From Deltaproteobacteria bacterium (GTDB lineage: Bacteria; Desulfobacterota; BSN033; UBA1163), in NCBI GenBank assembly GCA_016874935.1, contig VGSS01000012.1:1-40696 (forward strand): a DNA stretch of 40,696 bases. The letters are read 5' to 3'. Of the stretch, positions 15,644 to 23,610 are shown piece by piece. The translations under genes were made by a program, and so were the position numbers. The notes below the pieces were generated by a model, which saw nothing but the letters and a program-made list of their open reading frames with translations, was not told the DNA's origin and searched no databases. Position 1 is the stretch's first letter, and each line of letters opens with the position of its first letter.

Positions 15644-16211
15644 CGTAACCGTTTGGCCCAATAGAGGTTCCCATGGAGTCGGAGATGGACAATCCGCTCG
15701 ACAATGCTTCGAAATTTAGACTTTTCTTCTACAGTTGCTGCAGGGTAGCATTTTGTAAATACCCTTAAACACTAACTAAACATATTTGAAATTTATAAGA
15801 CCTGTCATCCTGAACTCGTTGATTCACATTCGTTCATCACTTCGTGAATGGTGTAAGTATCTAACTGTGGTGCCAAGAACCTTTAGGGCACCTCTATCTA
15901 CCGGTAATGACATAATATTGTTTTTGCAGCCGCAGAAGATGAGTCTGAGGGAAGTTTACTTCCTGGTGGCCAAGTGCGACGTAGAACCTGGTCTCGGAGC
16001 TGCCAGAAGACCTATGCCCGGATACTCTCTTTTCTTACGAGTTTGAGCATGTAGATCGCCCAAAAAACCATAATTTGAGGTTGTCTGATATCCTACTCAT
16101 ATCAACCTGTCAAGTATTTTTTTTGATCTTTTTATGAACAACTCCCAAAACCTCTTGCTTTTGATCGAACGATGAGATATCTTGTTTGACAAGGAGGCTG
16201 GGATTCGGTTC
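15644..16211. other. Intergenic region without a supported gene
   Basis: A stretch bounded by gtcat (15806) and atgac (15907) with internal short palindromes looks like another REP-type unit (gtcatcctgaactcg, gttcatcacttcgtgaatgg). The listed ORF 15786-16046 is built on it and has no ribosome-binding site. The remainder is AT-rich, with no clear promoter. Confidence 0.6.
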
Positions 16212-17477
16212 ATGTCAAAAGGGGCGATCCTATTTCTCGCCTTTTCTCTCTTTCTCTCCGGATGTTCACCCAGAATGACGGTCCAGCCTGCTTCTTCCCT
16301 GCCTTCGATAGAGCCCCTCTACCATCCTGATGAATATTTTTCGGGCATCCCTGTGGAGGAAGAAGTGGCGGAGATCGCTGAGAAGGTACAAAAAAAGGTA
16401 GAAGAAGGGGCAGAAGAAAAAGTAGAAGAAAAAATAGAGAAAGAAGAAAAACAAGTGGTGAGTCATCTCGCAGCCCCTCCCATGCCAGCCGAGCCCCCCA
16501 AAGAAACCTTGAGCCTTCCCGACATCACTGTTGCCAATCTCTTTCTCAAACAGAAGAGGAGGCTGTTTGCCACCCTCACCAATATCGGCACCGCTCCATT
16601 TTCAATGGAGAGCGGAGGCTTGAGTCTATTTGTTGATGGTCGATTAGAAAAAAGATATGCATTAAATAGCCTTTCAGATTATGGTCACCTCAACCCCCAG
16701 GAGAGTATTACCCTATCCACTCCATTTTCACTTTTCGGCCGGCATGAGGTGGAAGTCAGAGTTGATACTCCAGTGGAACAAAGAGAGTTGAACAAAGAGA
16801 ATAACCGGTTAAAGAAGATACTTGAAGGGCTTCCCATTGGGCCGGATATCGTGATCAGGGATTTTGATTTGACAGAGGATCTGGAACTCAGTATCATCCT
16901 CTCCAACAATGGGGAGGCGGACCTCCGGAAGGGCGTGACCTTCAGGATTCGTATTTATCTAAACGATCGGAAAATTTCAGACTTTGAACATTTCATTTTT
17001 GAGGATTTAAAGGCCCATTCCGGGAATCTTTACACCCTTTCACCCCCGTATCGGGTCAGCGTTAAGGGAATCTCGAGGGTGAGGGTTTCTCTTGCCCCCA
17101 AGCTCCGTTCGGATGATATCCGTATGGAGAATAATATTCTCGAGAGGAAGTTCATCATCTTTCCCTTCCAGATCGGGGCGCAAGGGAGGGAGCAATTCTC
17201 GTTTTTTGTTTCCTCCCCTCTGTTGAGGGGGGAAGAGTCATCAGAGAAGATCAAGATGGAGCTGAGGTGGGAAGGATCCTCCGCTCCGTTAAAATTTTCT
17301 TTTGGGGGATCGGAAGATGGCAGACCTCTTTTGGACATTTCAGGGATGAGTCCGCTCAAAGTCGAATGGCCCATTCCCGCCGGTGAAACTCAGCGGGAGA
17401 GCCACTGGAGAGTCTCCGTAACCAACCCCATTGAGAATAGAGTGGAAGGGCATCTCATCATACAACATCCGCGATGA
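16212..17477 (+). CDS. Large hypothetical lipoprotein with CARDB-like beta domains
   Basis: From ATG 16212 the protein has a signal peptide ending in a lipobox (FLAFSLFLSGCSP), so it should be lipid-anchored at a membrane. Next comes a highly charged Glu/Lys segment (EKVQKKVEEGAEEKVEEKIE), then two repeats that resemble CARDB/CARD-like adhesion folds: PDITVANLFLKQKRRLFATL with LTNIGTAPF, and PDIVIRDFDLTEDLELSIIL with LSNNGEADL. The C-terminal 120 residues are beta-rich. The track's start at 16182 is a TTG and less likely, although AAGGAGG at 16191 is 14 bases from ATG 16212, which is long. Function is unknown. rmuC follows after 25 bases. Confidence 0.7.
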   Translation: MSKGAILFLAFSLFLSGCSPRMTVQPASSLPSIEPLYHPDEYFSGIPVEEEVAEIAEKVQKKVEEGAEEKVEEKIEKEEKQVVSHLAAPPMPAEPPKETLSLPDITVANLFLKQKRRLFATLTNIGTAPFSMESGGLSLFVDGRLEKRYALNSLSDYGHLNPQESITLSTPFSLFGRHEVEVRVDTPVEQRELNKENNRLKKILEGLPIGPDIVIRDFDLTEDLELSIILSNNGEADLRKGVTFRIRIYLNDRKISDFEHFIFEDLKAHSGNLYTLSPPYRVSVKGISRVRVSLAPKLRSDDIRMENNILERKFIIFPFQIGAQGREQFSFFVSSPLLRGEESSEKIKMELRWEGSSAPLKFSFGGSEDGRPLLDISGMSPLKVEWPIPAGETQRESHWRVSVTNPIENRVEGHLIIQHPR

Positions 17478-17502
17478 AACCATCACATTTTGAGGAACAG
17501 GA

Positions 17503-18630
17503 ATGGAAGGAATCTATATTCTCCTGGGAGCGATCGTAGCTCTGGCTGCGATTTTTTTCTTCCTCATGGAGCAGAGGTTGAAGAAGATTGCGGAAGAGGT
17601 GAAAAAAGACCAGTCCTCACAGACTGCATGGGCTTTGTTTCAACAACAGATTGAAAAGTTGAGAGAGCAGATGAATGACGGTCTTGCCAAAAATATTTCC
17701 CAGCTCTCCCAGCAGCAGGATGCCATCAATGCGCAGCTGAGGGGGATTACCGACCAGGTCAATCAACAGCTCCAAAACTCAAGCGGAGAGATCAATAAGC
17801 GGCTGGATAATGCCGCAAGGGTGATCGGGGATGTCCAGAAGAATATCGGAGAACTCTCAGAAGCCAGCAAGCGAATCTTTGAGGTCGGAAAAGACATCGC
17901 CACGCTTCAGGAGATCCTCCAGCCTCCGAAATTGAGGGGTGGCTTGGGGGAGCAATTTTTGGGAGAACTGTTATCCCAGATCCTCCCACCCGAATTTTTT
18001 ACCCTTCAGTACACGTTTTCCAGCGGGGAGAGGGTGGATGCGGTGGTGAGGCTTGGAGAAAGGCTTGTTCCCATCGATTCCAAATTCCCGCTCGATAATT
18101 TCAGACGGCTCATCGAATGCAAAACCGAGGAAGAGAAGAAGGCCTCTCAGAAGACTTTTGCGAGAGATGTGAAGAAACATATTGACGATATCGCAAACAA
18201 ATATATTCTACCTCAGGAAGGGACTTATGATTTTGCCCTGCTCTATATCCCCGCGGAAAATGTTTATTATGAGACCATTACAAAGGACGAGGCGTTTGGA
18301 GAGGAGAAAGGGACATTAAATTATGCGTTGAAAAGGAAGGTGATCCCGGTCTCGCCCAATTCCTTCTTCGCCTATCTCCAGGTGATCGTCCTCGGGTTAA
18401 GGGGATTAAAAATCGAAAAGGATGCCCATCGAATACTGGATTCACTCTCGGGTTTAAATAAAGAATTGGAGGCCTTTCAGGGGGACTTCCAATTGGTCGG
18501 AAAACATATTACCAATGCGATGAATAAATATGAAGAGGCGAGGAGGCGTCTGGATAAATTCGGCTTCAAACTGGAACAGATCGAAAGCCCGCCCGCCTTG
18601 CCACTGCCTGAAAGAAAGAATGGATCGTGA
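17503..18630 (+). CDS. rmuC: DNA recombination protein RmuC
   Basis: RmuC family proteins limit inversions and recombination at short inverted repeats, and carry a PD-(D/E)xK-like nuclease domain. This one (375 residues) has one N-terminal membrane helix (YILLGAIVALAAIFFFLM). A long coiled coil with many Gln follows. The conserved RmuC domain starts with PPKLRGGLGEQFLGELLSQI and includes DAVVRLGERLVPIDSKFPL, and YIPAENVYYE lies further on. GAGGAAC precedes the ATG. In a window so rich in inverted repeats its presence is fitting, but it is a widespread gene. Confidence 0.93.
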   Translation: MEGIYILLGAIVALAAIFFFLMEQRLKKIAEEVKKDQSSQTAWALFQQQIEKLREQMNDGLAKNISQLSQQQDAINAQLRGITDQVNQQLQNSSGEINKRLDNAARVIGDVQKNIGELSEASKRIFEVGKDIATLQEILQPPKLRGGLGEQFLGELLSQILPPEFFTLQYTFSSGERVDAVVRLGERLVPIDSKFPLDNFRRLIECKTEEEKKASQKTFARDVKKHIDDIANKYILPQEGTYDFALLYIPAENVYYETITKDEAFGEEKGTLNYALKRKVIPVSPNSFFAYLQVIVLGLRGLKIEKDAHRILDSLSGLNKELEAFQGDFQLVGKHITNAMNKYEEARRRLDKFGFKLEQIESPPALPLPERKNGS

Positions 18631-18678
18631 CGCTTTAGCTTTTTTATTTGGAGGAGAAGGTATTTCTGAGAAGATAGG

Positions 18679-19275
18679 ATGATTCCGACCAGAGAAGATT
18701 GTTTGAGATTGATGGTTCAATACGGGATGCTTGAACATATCATCGATCATAGCACCGCAGTGGCAAGGGTGGCCCTCTTTCTTTCCATCAAGCTAAATAG
18801 AAAGGGGCAGAGGATCGACCTCCCTCTGGTTGAAGCCGCGGCCCTGCTTCACGACCTGACCAAGACGGAGTGTCTCAGGACGAAGGAAGACCATGCCCTA
18901 ACAGGATCAAGACTTTTGAAGGAGATAGGATACGAGAGGATAGGGGATGTGGTGGCGGAACATATCCATTTATCGAAAGAGATGGATCCCTCCTTGGTAT
19001 CGGAGGAGGAAGTGGTCAATTATGCCGACAAACGAGTCCGACATGACCGGATCGTCTCCCTCGAGGAAAGGTTTGAAGACCTGAAGGGGCGGTACGGTAA
19101 GAGTGAGAGGGCCCTCGAACTGTTAGAAGGATTGAGAAGAGCCACTTTTGAGGTTGAAAGAAAAATCTTTTCCATCCTGAAGACCGATCCGGATCATCTC
19201 CAGGACCATTTGTTTGAAGCGGGTAACGGGCGCAGGAATGGCGCCAGCGGAGGAAAATCGTTCCTTAGGGATTAG
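18679..19275 (+). CDS. HD-domain phosphohydrolase
   Basis: A 198-residue protein with an HD metal-dependent phosphohydrolase fold. Likely metal ligands are H24 (IIDHSTAVA), H58-D59 (ALLHDLTK), the later H72 (DHALTG), and H95/H97 (AEHIHL); D137-type acidic residues follow in a helical C-terminus. This is the small HDIG/YqeK-like class that acts on nucleotides or phosphoesters; the substrate is unknown. It begins 48 bases after rmuC. The ribosome-binding site is weak (GATAGG). The C-terminal 20 residues are Gly/Asn-rich and probably disordered. Confidence 0.85.
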   Translation: MIPTREDCLRLMVQYGMLEHIIDHSTAVARVALFLSIKLNRKGQRIDLPLVEAAALLHDLTKTECLRTKEDHALTGSRLLKEIGYERIGDVVAEHIHLSKEMDPSLVSEEEVVNYADKRVRHDRIVSLEERFEDLKGRYGKSERALELLEGLRRATFEVERKIFSILKTDPDHLQDHLFEAGNGRRNGASGGKSFLRD

Positions 19276-19466
19276 AGGTAAAAGGAGAGATTTTTAAAAT
19301 AGAGAGATCTGAAAAACTACTGCACGCTTTCTTGATTACACTGATTTCAATAAAAAATTATATATCGAATTTTCTTTATTTTCAATGCATATGAAATCTG
19401 TGTAATCGTCCATAATCTGTGTAATCAGAGATTTCCATGCTTTTTAAAACATCTCAAATAAAAGAC

Positions 19467-19496
19467 TTGACTTTTAAAATGTCGATGGTTTATGAT
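19467..19496 (+). promoter_or_regulatory. Putative sigma-70 promoter for the HU gene
   Basis: TTGACT (19467-19472), 18-base spacer, TATGAT (19491-19496), 55 bases before the HU start codon. Confidence 0.6.
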
Positions 19497-19551
19497 GGGC
19501 ATCATTTTTAAATAATGCCAAAAAAAGATCAAAAAAGGGGAGGTGATTTAA

Positions 19552-19824
19552 ATGACGAAGGCGGAATTGGTGGCTGCCATTGGCAAGGAGGCTAAGGTCT
19601 CAAAAGCGTCGGCTGAAAAAGCGCTGAATGCCTTTACAGCGACTGTAACAAAAGCTCTTAAAAAGGGTGACAGATTGAGCCTTCCTGGGTTCGGGGCTTT
19701 TTCTGTGACGAAAAGAAAAGCGAGGATAGGGAGAAACCCTCAAACAGGAAAAGAGATTAAAATTCCTGCCGCAAAGGTAACCAAGTTCAAAGCAGGAAAT
19801 CTTCTGAAAAATGCGGTAAAGTAA
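19552..19824 (+). CDS. hup: HU family DNA-binding protein
   Basis: HU is a small nucleoid protein that bends DNA as a dimer. The 90-residue sequence has the full family pattern: MTKAELVAAIGKEAKVSKAS, then GFGAFSVTKRKARIGRNPQT with the DNA-binding beta arm, then the C-terminal PAAKVTKFKAGNLLKNAV. GGGGAGGTG stands 7 bases before the ATG. It has its own promoter-like sequence upstream and a strong terminator downstream, so it is monocistronic. Confidence 0.97.
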   Translation: MTKAELVAAIGKEAKVSKASAEKALNAFTATVTKALKKGDRLSLPGFGAFSVTKRKARIGRNPQTGKEIKIPAAKVTKFKAGNLLKNAVK

Positions 19825-19852
19825 TTTTAAAAGATTCTGATCCGTTCTGAAT

Positions 19853-19883
19853 AAAAAAGGGGAGAAAAATCTCCCCTTTTTTA
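19853..19883 (+). terminator. Intrinsic terminator after the HU gene
   Basis: Stem aaaaaaggggaga / tctccccttttttatt with a short A loop. Confidence 0.9.
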
Positions 19884-20637
19884 TTGAAAAAAGGAGAAAA
19901 ATAATGGGACTTCCAAAGAAATATTTAAACAGGTTATAAACAACGGCATGTCCGGGAGGAAGCGGATCACCCCAAGATATTGTGTTTTTGCATTGAAGGG
20001 GCACAACAAAACAACTTATTGAAATAACAAGACTATTTAGAACACTTCATGTCCTTTGCTTTGTTTTTTCAATGAAATAAATAGGTTGGAAAGATAAAAT
20101 CATTTTTTTCCACAGGATTTACACATCTGCGGGGCGCCCCTCTCCACGCCTTGATTTTCTTGACTCTAAGGGGCATATCCCTTCCTTGTTCTTGATCTTA
20201 AATTGATTGCGCCTCATACCCTCCGCAAATGCAGTCAGAATCGATAAGAGATGACTCCCTTCATCGGAAGGGCAGGAATATCAACTCATCCCTTTCGTCC
20301 ACTCCTGGAGGAGGCCAGGGTTAATGGCACAAGGTTAAAAAGGGTCGGAGACCAAGGAGGGGAATTCCTCCATTTTGCCCGCTGTGCAAGCGCTTTCGCG
20401 GCGAGCAAAGAGAGGGAAGGAGGGATTTGTTCTTGAGTGTCTATATAATTATGGACGGACTAATAATTCCAAAGATCAACAGCCAGCGAGACATAAGTTC
20501 CCTTTTTCTCTTGTTTGACAGGGCTGTGGAAATCGATTAACATTTTCGTAACATTTTAGCGCTTTGTAAGATACTTCATAAAATCCCTTCCCACCTCTCT
20601 TTGCCAAAGGGAGGAAAAATGCTTCCCCCTTTGAAAA

Positions 20638-20673
20638 CTGATCTTTACCCATAAATGGGAGGCTGGGCACAAG
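20638..20673. repeat. ctgatctttaccc dispersed repeat, copy 3
   Basis: ctgatctttacccataaatg followed by gctgggcacaagg, preceded by a cccccttt run as in copy 2. Confidence 0.75.
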
Positions 20674-20737
20674 GAGCAAAGATTGCCATACTGACAACAT
20701 TGATATCAATTTGAAATTATTATCATTTTTCAGGCAT

Positions 20738-20807
20738 GTCATTCCTGCGGAACCAGGAATCCAGATATTTTCTGCAGGTCTTGGATTCCCGTTTTCACGG
20801 GAATGAC
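20738..20807. repeat. REP-like paired palindrome, GTCATTCC family, copy 2
   Basis: gtcattcctgcggaaccagg is followed by a second palindrome (ggattcccgttttcacggga) ending in atgac. Confidence 0.8.
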
Positions 20808-21002
20808 GCACCAATTCGTTATTGTGAACCCTCAATTGAACCATTTATACCCTGTCTCCCTGTGTTCAGCAGCAGACTTATGGGACACGGTCAGTTTGAA
20901 AAAGGGGAATGGAGGGGGATTTGGGATATTAAATATCTTGATCAAACCTCTTTTTCAAAGAGACGAAGTTTTACACATTTTTAAAAATACAGAAGGGTCT
21001 GG

Positions 21003-21116
21003 ATGACTGAAAAGACGGTGGATTTGATCGGTGGATCAGGTCTCTATGAGATAGAGGGCCTAGAGGAGGTTCAGATGGTCTCTTTGACAACCCCATTTGG
21101 AAGTAAACCCCGTTAG
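21003..21116 (+). pseudogene. N-terminal fragment of a second mtnP (MTA phosphorylase)
   Basis: The 37-codon open frame begins MTEKTVDLIGGSGLYEIEG and continues EEVQMVSLTTPFG, closely matching the N-terminus of mtnP at 9307 (MTEKMVGVIGGSGLYGMEG, then VSLTTPFG). After TPFG the frame enters a small palindromic element (ccccgttagaaa) whose bases supply the TAG stop. No later part of the gene is present; the next 250 codons are missing. It is therefore a truncated, probably dead copy, placed 52 bases before the 21168 cluster. Confidence 0.85.
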
Positions 21117-21147
21117 AAAATTTAGCGGTCCATTATTTTTAATGGGG
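21108..21147. repeat. ccccgttagaaa mini-element, degenerate copy
   Basis: ccccgttagaaaat at the left is matched in inverse by atttttaatgggg at the right. It resembles the elements at 35481 and 35751 but is shorter and more diverged. Confidence 0.6.
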
Positions 21148-21167
21148 TAAATGTATTGGAGAAGAAT

Positions 21168-22493
21168 ATGAAGGAAGAAAATATCAAATTTTCTCTCAGG
21201 ACTCGTCTCGGAGCGGGTTTCACGCGGATAGCAACCTCGTTTGCCGAAGAGTCGGCCAAGGCCTTTGGGATGGCCCAACCTGAGGCCCTCAAGCTGACAT
21301 TGGCCTGTGAAGAGATATTCATGTATCTTTCCAAAGTCGGCCAAGATCGAGAAACAGTTGAGATTGAAATGATGGACGGCGGGTACTATGTTCAATCCAC
21401 GTTTCTTTTCAAGACGCATCATTTCAATCCAAGGGCCTTCAACTTGACGGCTGCCGTCAACTTGGATGATAAGTCAAGCCTTGAGGAGATGGGGCTCCTC
21501 ATTGCATCAAGAACAGTCGACCGTTTCCATATCACCGAAGGGGCTCAACAGAGCGTGGGGGTAGTGCTTATCAAAGAAAAGTCCTATCCTGAATTGACCG
21601 AATTGGGAGTTCCTGAAATCGAACCGATGAATACCTACAAGGTCAAAACATCCGATCCAAATACTTTAAAGCTTTTTATCCGTCTCCTCCTTGCATACTA
21701 TCCGGGTCATCTCTACCCCACCGGCTTCCGCTTCCCCGGCAAAGTTTTGGACATGGCTTCTTCCGGTGAGTATGGCGTTCAATTAGCCCTTGACGAACAG
21801 GGCCGGATAGGAGGAGGACTCATCTGGCGACGGATCGGATCGAAAGCTGTGGAATCTTTTGGACCCTATATTTTTAATCAGCCACCCGATTCAAAAATGG
21901 CTCAGGATTTAACAGACGCTATCATAGGGAAAGTTGCCAAAACAGAGGCTATTGGACTGATCAGCCGTTACTCCACCCCAGAGCTACCCCGTGGATATTT
22001 TGAACCGCTGGGTTCGATTGACATTTTCCAAACAGACGGAACGGTAAGTTCTTTGCCAATCTATTACCGCCAGCTCCTTGAAGATACAGGATGCCAGGTA
22101 TGGGCCCATCCTGGCCTGAAGGAATTTCTTCAGGCTGAGTACAGCCGTCTCTTTTTTGCCCGGGAGATTCGTTTGACAAGATATGAGGGCGAACAGCGTT
22201 CCCCTTATTCGGTTTTTGTCCCTCAATTTGATCGCTCCAATCGCCAGGTCACCCTCCGGGCCATATGGGATGGAGCCGACGCAGCCGACAACCTTTCCAG
22301 ACATGTCGCCGTATTGAGATCGGAGAACGTGCGCAACATTTTTTTCGAGATCGATCTATCCGCTTCCTGGCAGGCCAACCTGACCGAAACCTTGCTCGGA
22401 AAAGGCTTCCGGCCCCGCTTGATTTTGCCCTACGGTGGAGAAGCGGACGTAGTCATTTTTCAGTTCGAGGAGACAGCTGACTCTCATGTTTGA
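21168..22493 (+). CDS. RsbW-like ATPase domain fused to a GNAT-like region
   Basis: A 441-residue soluble protein. Residues about 5-140 resemble the RsbW/SpoIIAB-type histidine-kinase-like ATPase fold (ALKLTLACEEIFMYLSK for the N-box helix; SSLEEMGLLIASRTVDRFHI for the G2 region). The Asn of the N box and the DxGxG box are not evident, so ATP binding or kinase activity is doubtful. Residues about 160-440 look acetyltransferase-like (VQLALDEQGRIGGGLIWRR), and the last 90 residues match the end of the 28510 protein. ATG 21168 has GGAG 6 bases upstream; the track's TTG 21156 does not. It overlaps the aminotransferase gene by 8 bases. Confidence 0.65.
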   Translation: MKEENIKFSLRTRLGAGFTRIATSFAEESAKAFGMAQPEALKLTLACEEIFMYLSKVGQDRETVEIEMMDGGYYVQSTFLFKTHHFNPRAFNLTAAVNLDDKSSLEEMGLLIASRTVDRFHITEGAQQSVGVVLIKEKSYPELTELGVPEIEPMNTYKVKTSDPNTLKLFIRLLLAYYPGHLYPTGFRFPGKVLDMASSGEYGVQLALDEQGRIGGGLIWRRIGSKAVESFGPYIFNQPPDSKMAQDLTDAIIGKVAKTEAIGLISRYSTPELPRGYFEPLGSIDIFQTDGTVSSLPIYYRQLLEDTGCQVWAHPGLKEFLQAEYSRLFFAREIRLTRYEGEQRSPYSVFVPQFDRSNRQVTLRAIWDGADAADNLSRHVAVLRSENVRNIFFEIDLSASWQANLTETLLGKGFRPRLILPYGGEADVVIFQFEETADSHV

Positions 22494-23592
22494 CGTGTCC
22501 TTCGATAAACTCGTCCCAGAATACGTAAAGAGGTTTGAACCGTACATCCCAAGCAAACCCGACCTGGAGTTGATGAAACTTTATGGCTGCGACCTCCTCT
22601 ACCGACTTAATAATAACGAGAATCCTTTTGGGCCTCCGCCTGCAGCTCAGGAGATCCTGCGCCGTTTCAACCCTCCCAGGGCGGCCATCTATCCAAGCGG
22701 CGACTCTTACTACTTACGGCATAAATTGGCTTCCAAGCATGGTCTGGACCCGGAGCAGTTTCTCATCGGGAATGGAGCCAATGAGGTCATTGCATTTGTC
22801 ATCAAAGCCTTCTGCCAAGAAGGGGACAATATTGTCACTGCGGACAAGACCTTTTCCGTCTACGAATGGGTGGCTCAGTTCTCCGGCTTTGAAGCCCGCC
22901 TGGTTCCCCTCAAGGATTTTGCCTTCGATAAGCAAGGCATGCTCGATCAGATCAATGAGCGGACAAAGATCCTCTTCGTCTGCAACCCCAATAATCCGAC
23001 CGGCACTTATTGGGATGAGATTAAGCTCCGGAGGTTTCTTAATGTTATTGCTAACCGCCAGATTGTGGTGTTGGATGAGGCCTACTTCGAGTTTGTCGAG
23101 CAGGCGGATTATCCAGACGGGATCAAACTCCTCCATGAGTATCCAAATTTAGTGGTCTTCAGAACCTTCTCCAAGATGTATGGCCTGGCAGGATTGCGGA
23201 TTGGTTATCTTGTAGGGAACCTTGAGGTTGTAGATGTCATTCGACGCACCTGTGTGGTTTATTCGGTGAATATCGTCGGCCAGGAGGCTGCCCTTTTAGC
23301 ATTAGATGACGAAGGCCATATCCAGCGGACCCGCAACTTAGTCAGGGCTGAAAAGGCATATCTCAAACAGGAACTTGAAAGATTAGGGCTTGAGATTCAG
23401 ATAGGCGAGGGATGTTACATAATGGTTAAGTTGCCCATGAGCGACACCCTTGCCTATCGAAAATTGATGGGTCATGGAGTAATGGTCCGGAGTATGACAG
23501 GATTCCGATATCCCAACTGGATCAGGGTCAGCATTAACACCCATGAGGCCATGGAGGCGTTTGTAGATGCCTTATCGAAGATCCTTTCTTAA
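22486..23592 (+). CDS. PLP-dependent aminotransferase, HisC-like (fold type I)
   Basis: A 368-residue class I/II aminotransferase most like histidinol-phosphate aminotransferase and threonine-phosphate decarboxylase. It has the LNNNENPFGPP start signature, an AIYPSGDSYYLR segment, FVCNPNNPTGTYW, VVLDEAYFEFV and the PLP-lysine region RTFSKMYGLAGLRIGY. A C-terminal Arg in NWIRVSIN should bind the substrate carboxylate. The upstream and downstream genes are not histidine-pathway genes, so a biosynthetic HisC role is doubtful. It overlaps the preceding gene by 8 bases and precedes the Mo subunit by about 10 bases, so it is part of one operon. Confidence 0.85.
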   Translation: MFDVSFDKLVPEYVKRFEPYIPSKPDLELMKLYGCDLLYRLNNNENPFGPPPAAQEILRRFNPPRAAIYPSGDSYYLRHKLASKHGLDPEQFLIGNGANEVIAFVIKAFCQEGDNIVTADKTFSVYEWVAQFSGFEARLVPLKDFAFDKQGMLDQINERTKILFVCNPNNPTGTYWDEIKLRRFLNVIANRQIVVLDEAYFEFVEQADYPDGIKLLHEYPNLVVFRTFSKMYGLAGLRIGYLVGNLEVVDVIRRTCVVYSVNIVGQEAALLALDDEGHIQRTRNLVRAEKAYLKQELERLGLEIQIGEGCYIMVKLPMSDTLAYRKLMGHGVMVRSMTGFRYPNWIRVSINTHEAMEAFVDALSKILS

Positions 23593-23610
23593 ACCCTTAT
23601 AGTGACGAAC

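Larger units (their letters stand above)
19884..21002. other. 1.1-kb intergenic region with dispersed repeats
   Basis: No supported gene. It holds a ctgatctttaccc repeat (20638-20673) and a REP-like pair (20738-20807). A single DnaA-box-like ttttccaca occurs near 20110. The listed ORFs at 20251, 20736 and 20803 lack ribosome-binding sites and overlap repeats. Confidence 0.65.

Noticed and set aside
15786-16046. 86-aa ORF
   Set aside because: No ribosome-binding site, odd composition, and built on a REP-like stretch bounded by gtcat/atgac.
20104-20125. Replication origin
   Set aside because: One DnaA-box-like ttttccaca only; no cluster of boxes, no dnaA/dnaN nearby.
20251-20436. 61-aa ORF
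   Set aside because: No ribosome-binding site, low-complexity content, no similarity to a known family seen by eye.
22583-23152. 189-aa ORF inside the aminotransferase gene
   Set aside because: A Ser/Arg-rich shadow frame of a clear PLP enzyme.
22486-23592. Biosynthetic hisC
   Set aside because: The sequence is HisC-like, but no other his gene is present and the gene is embedded in a hydroxylase cluster; a specific symbol is not justified.
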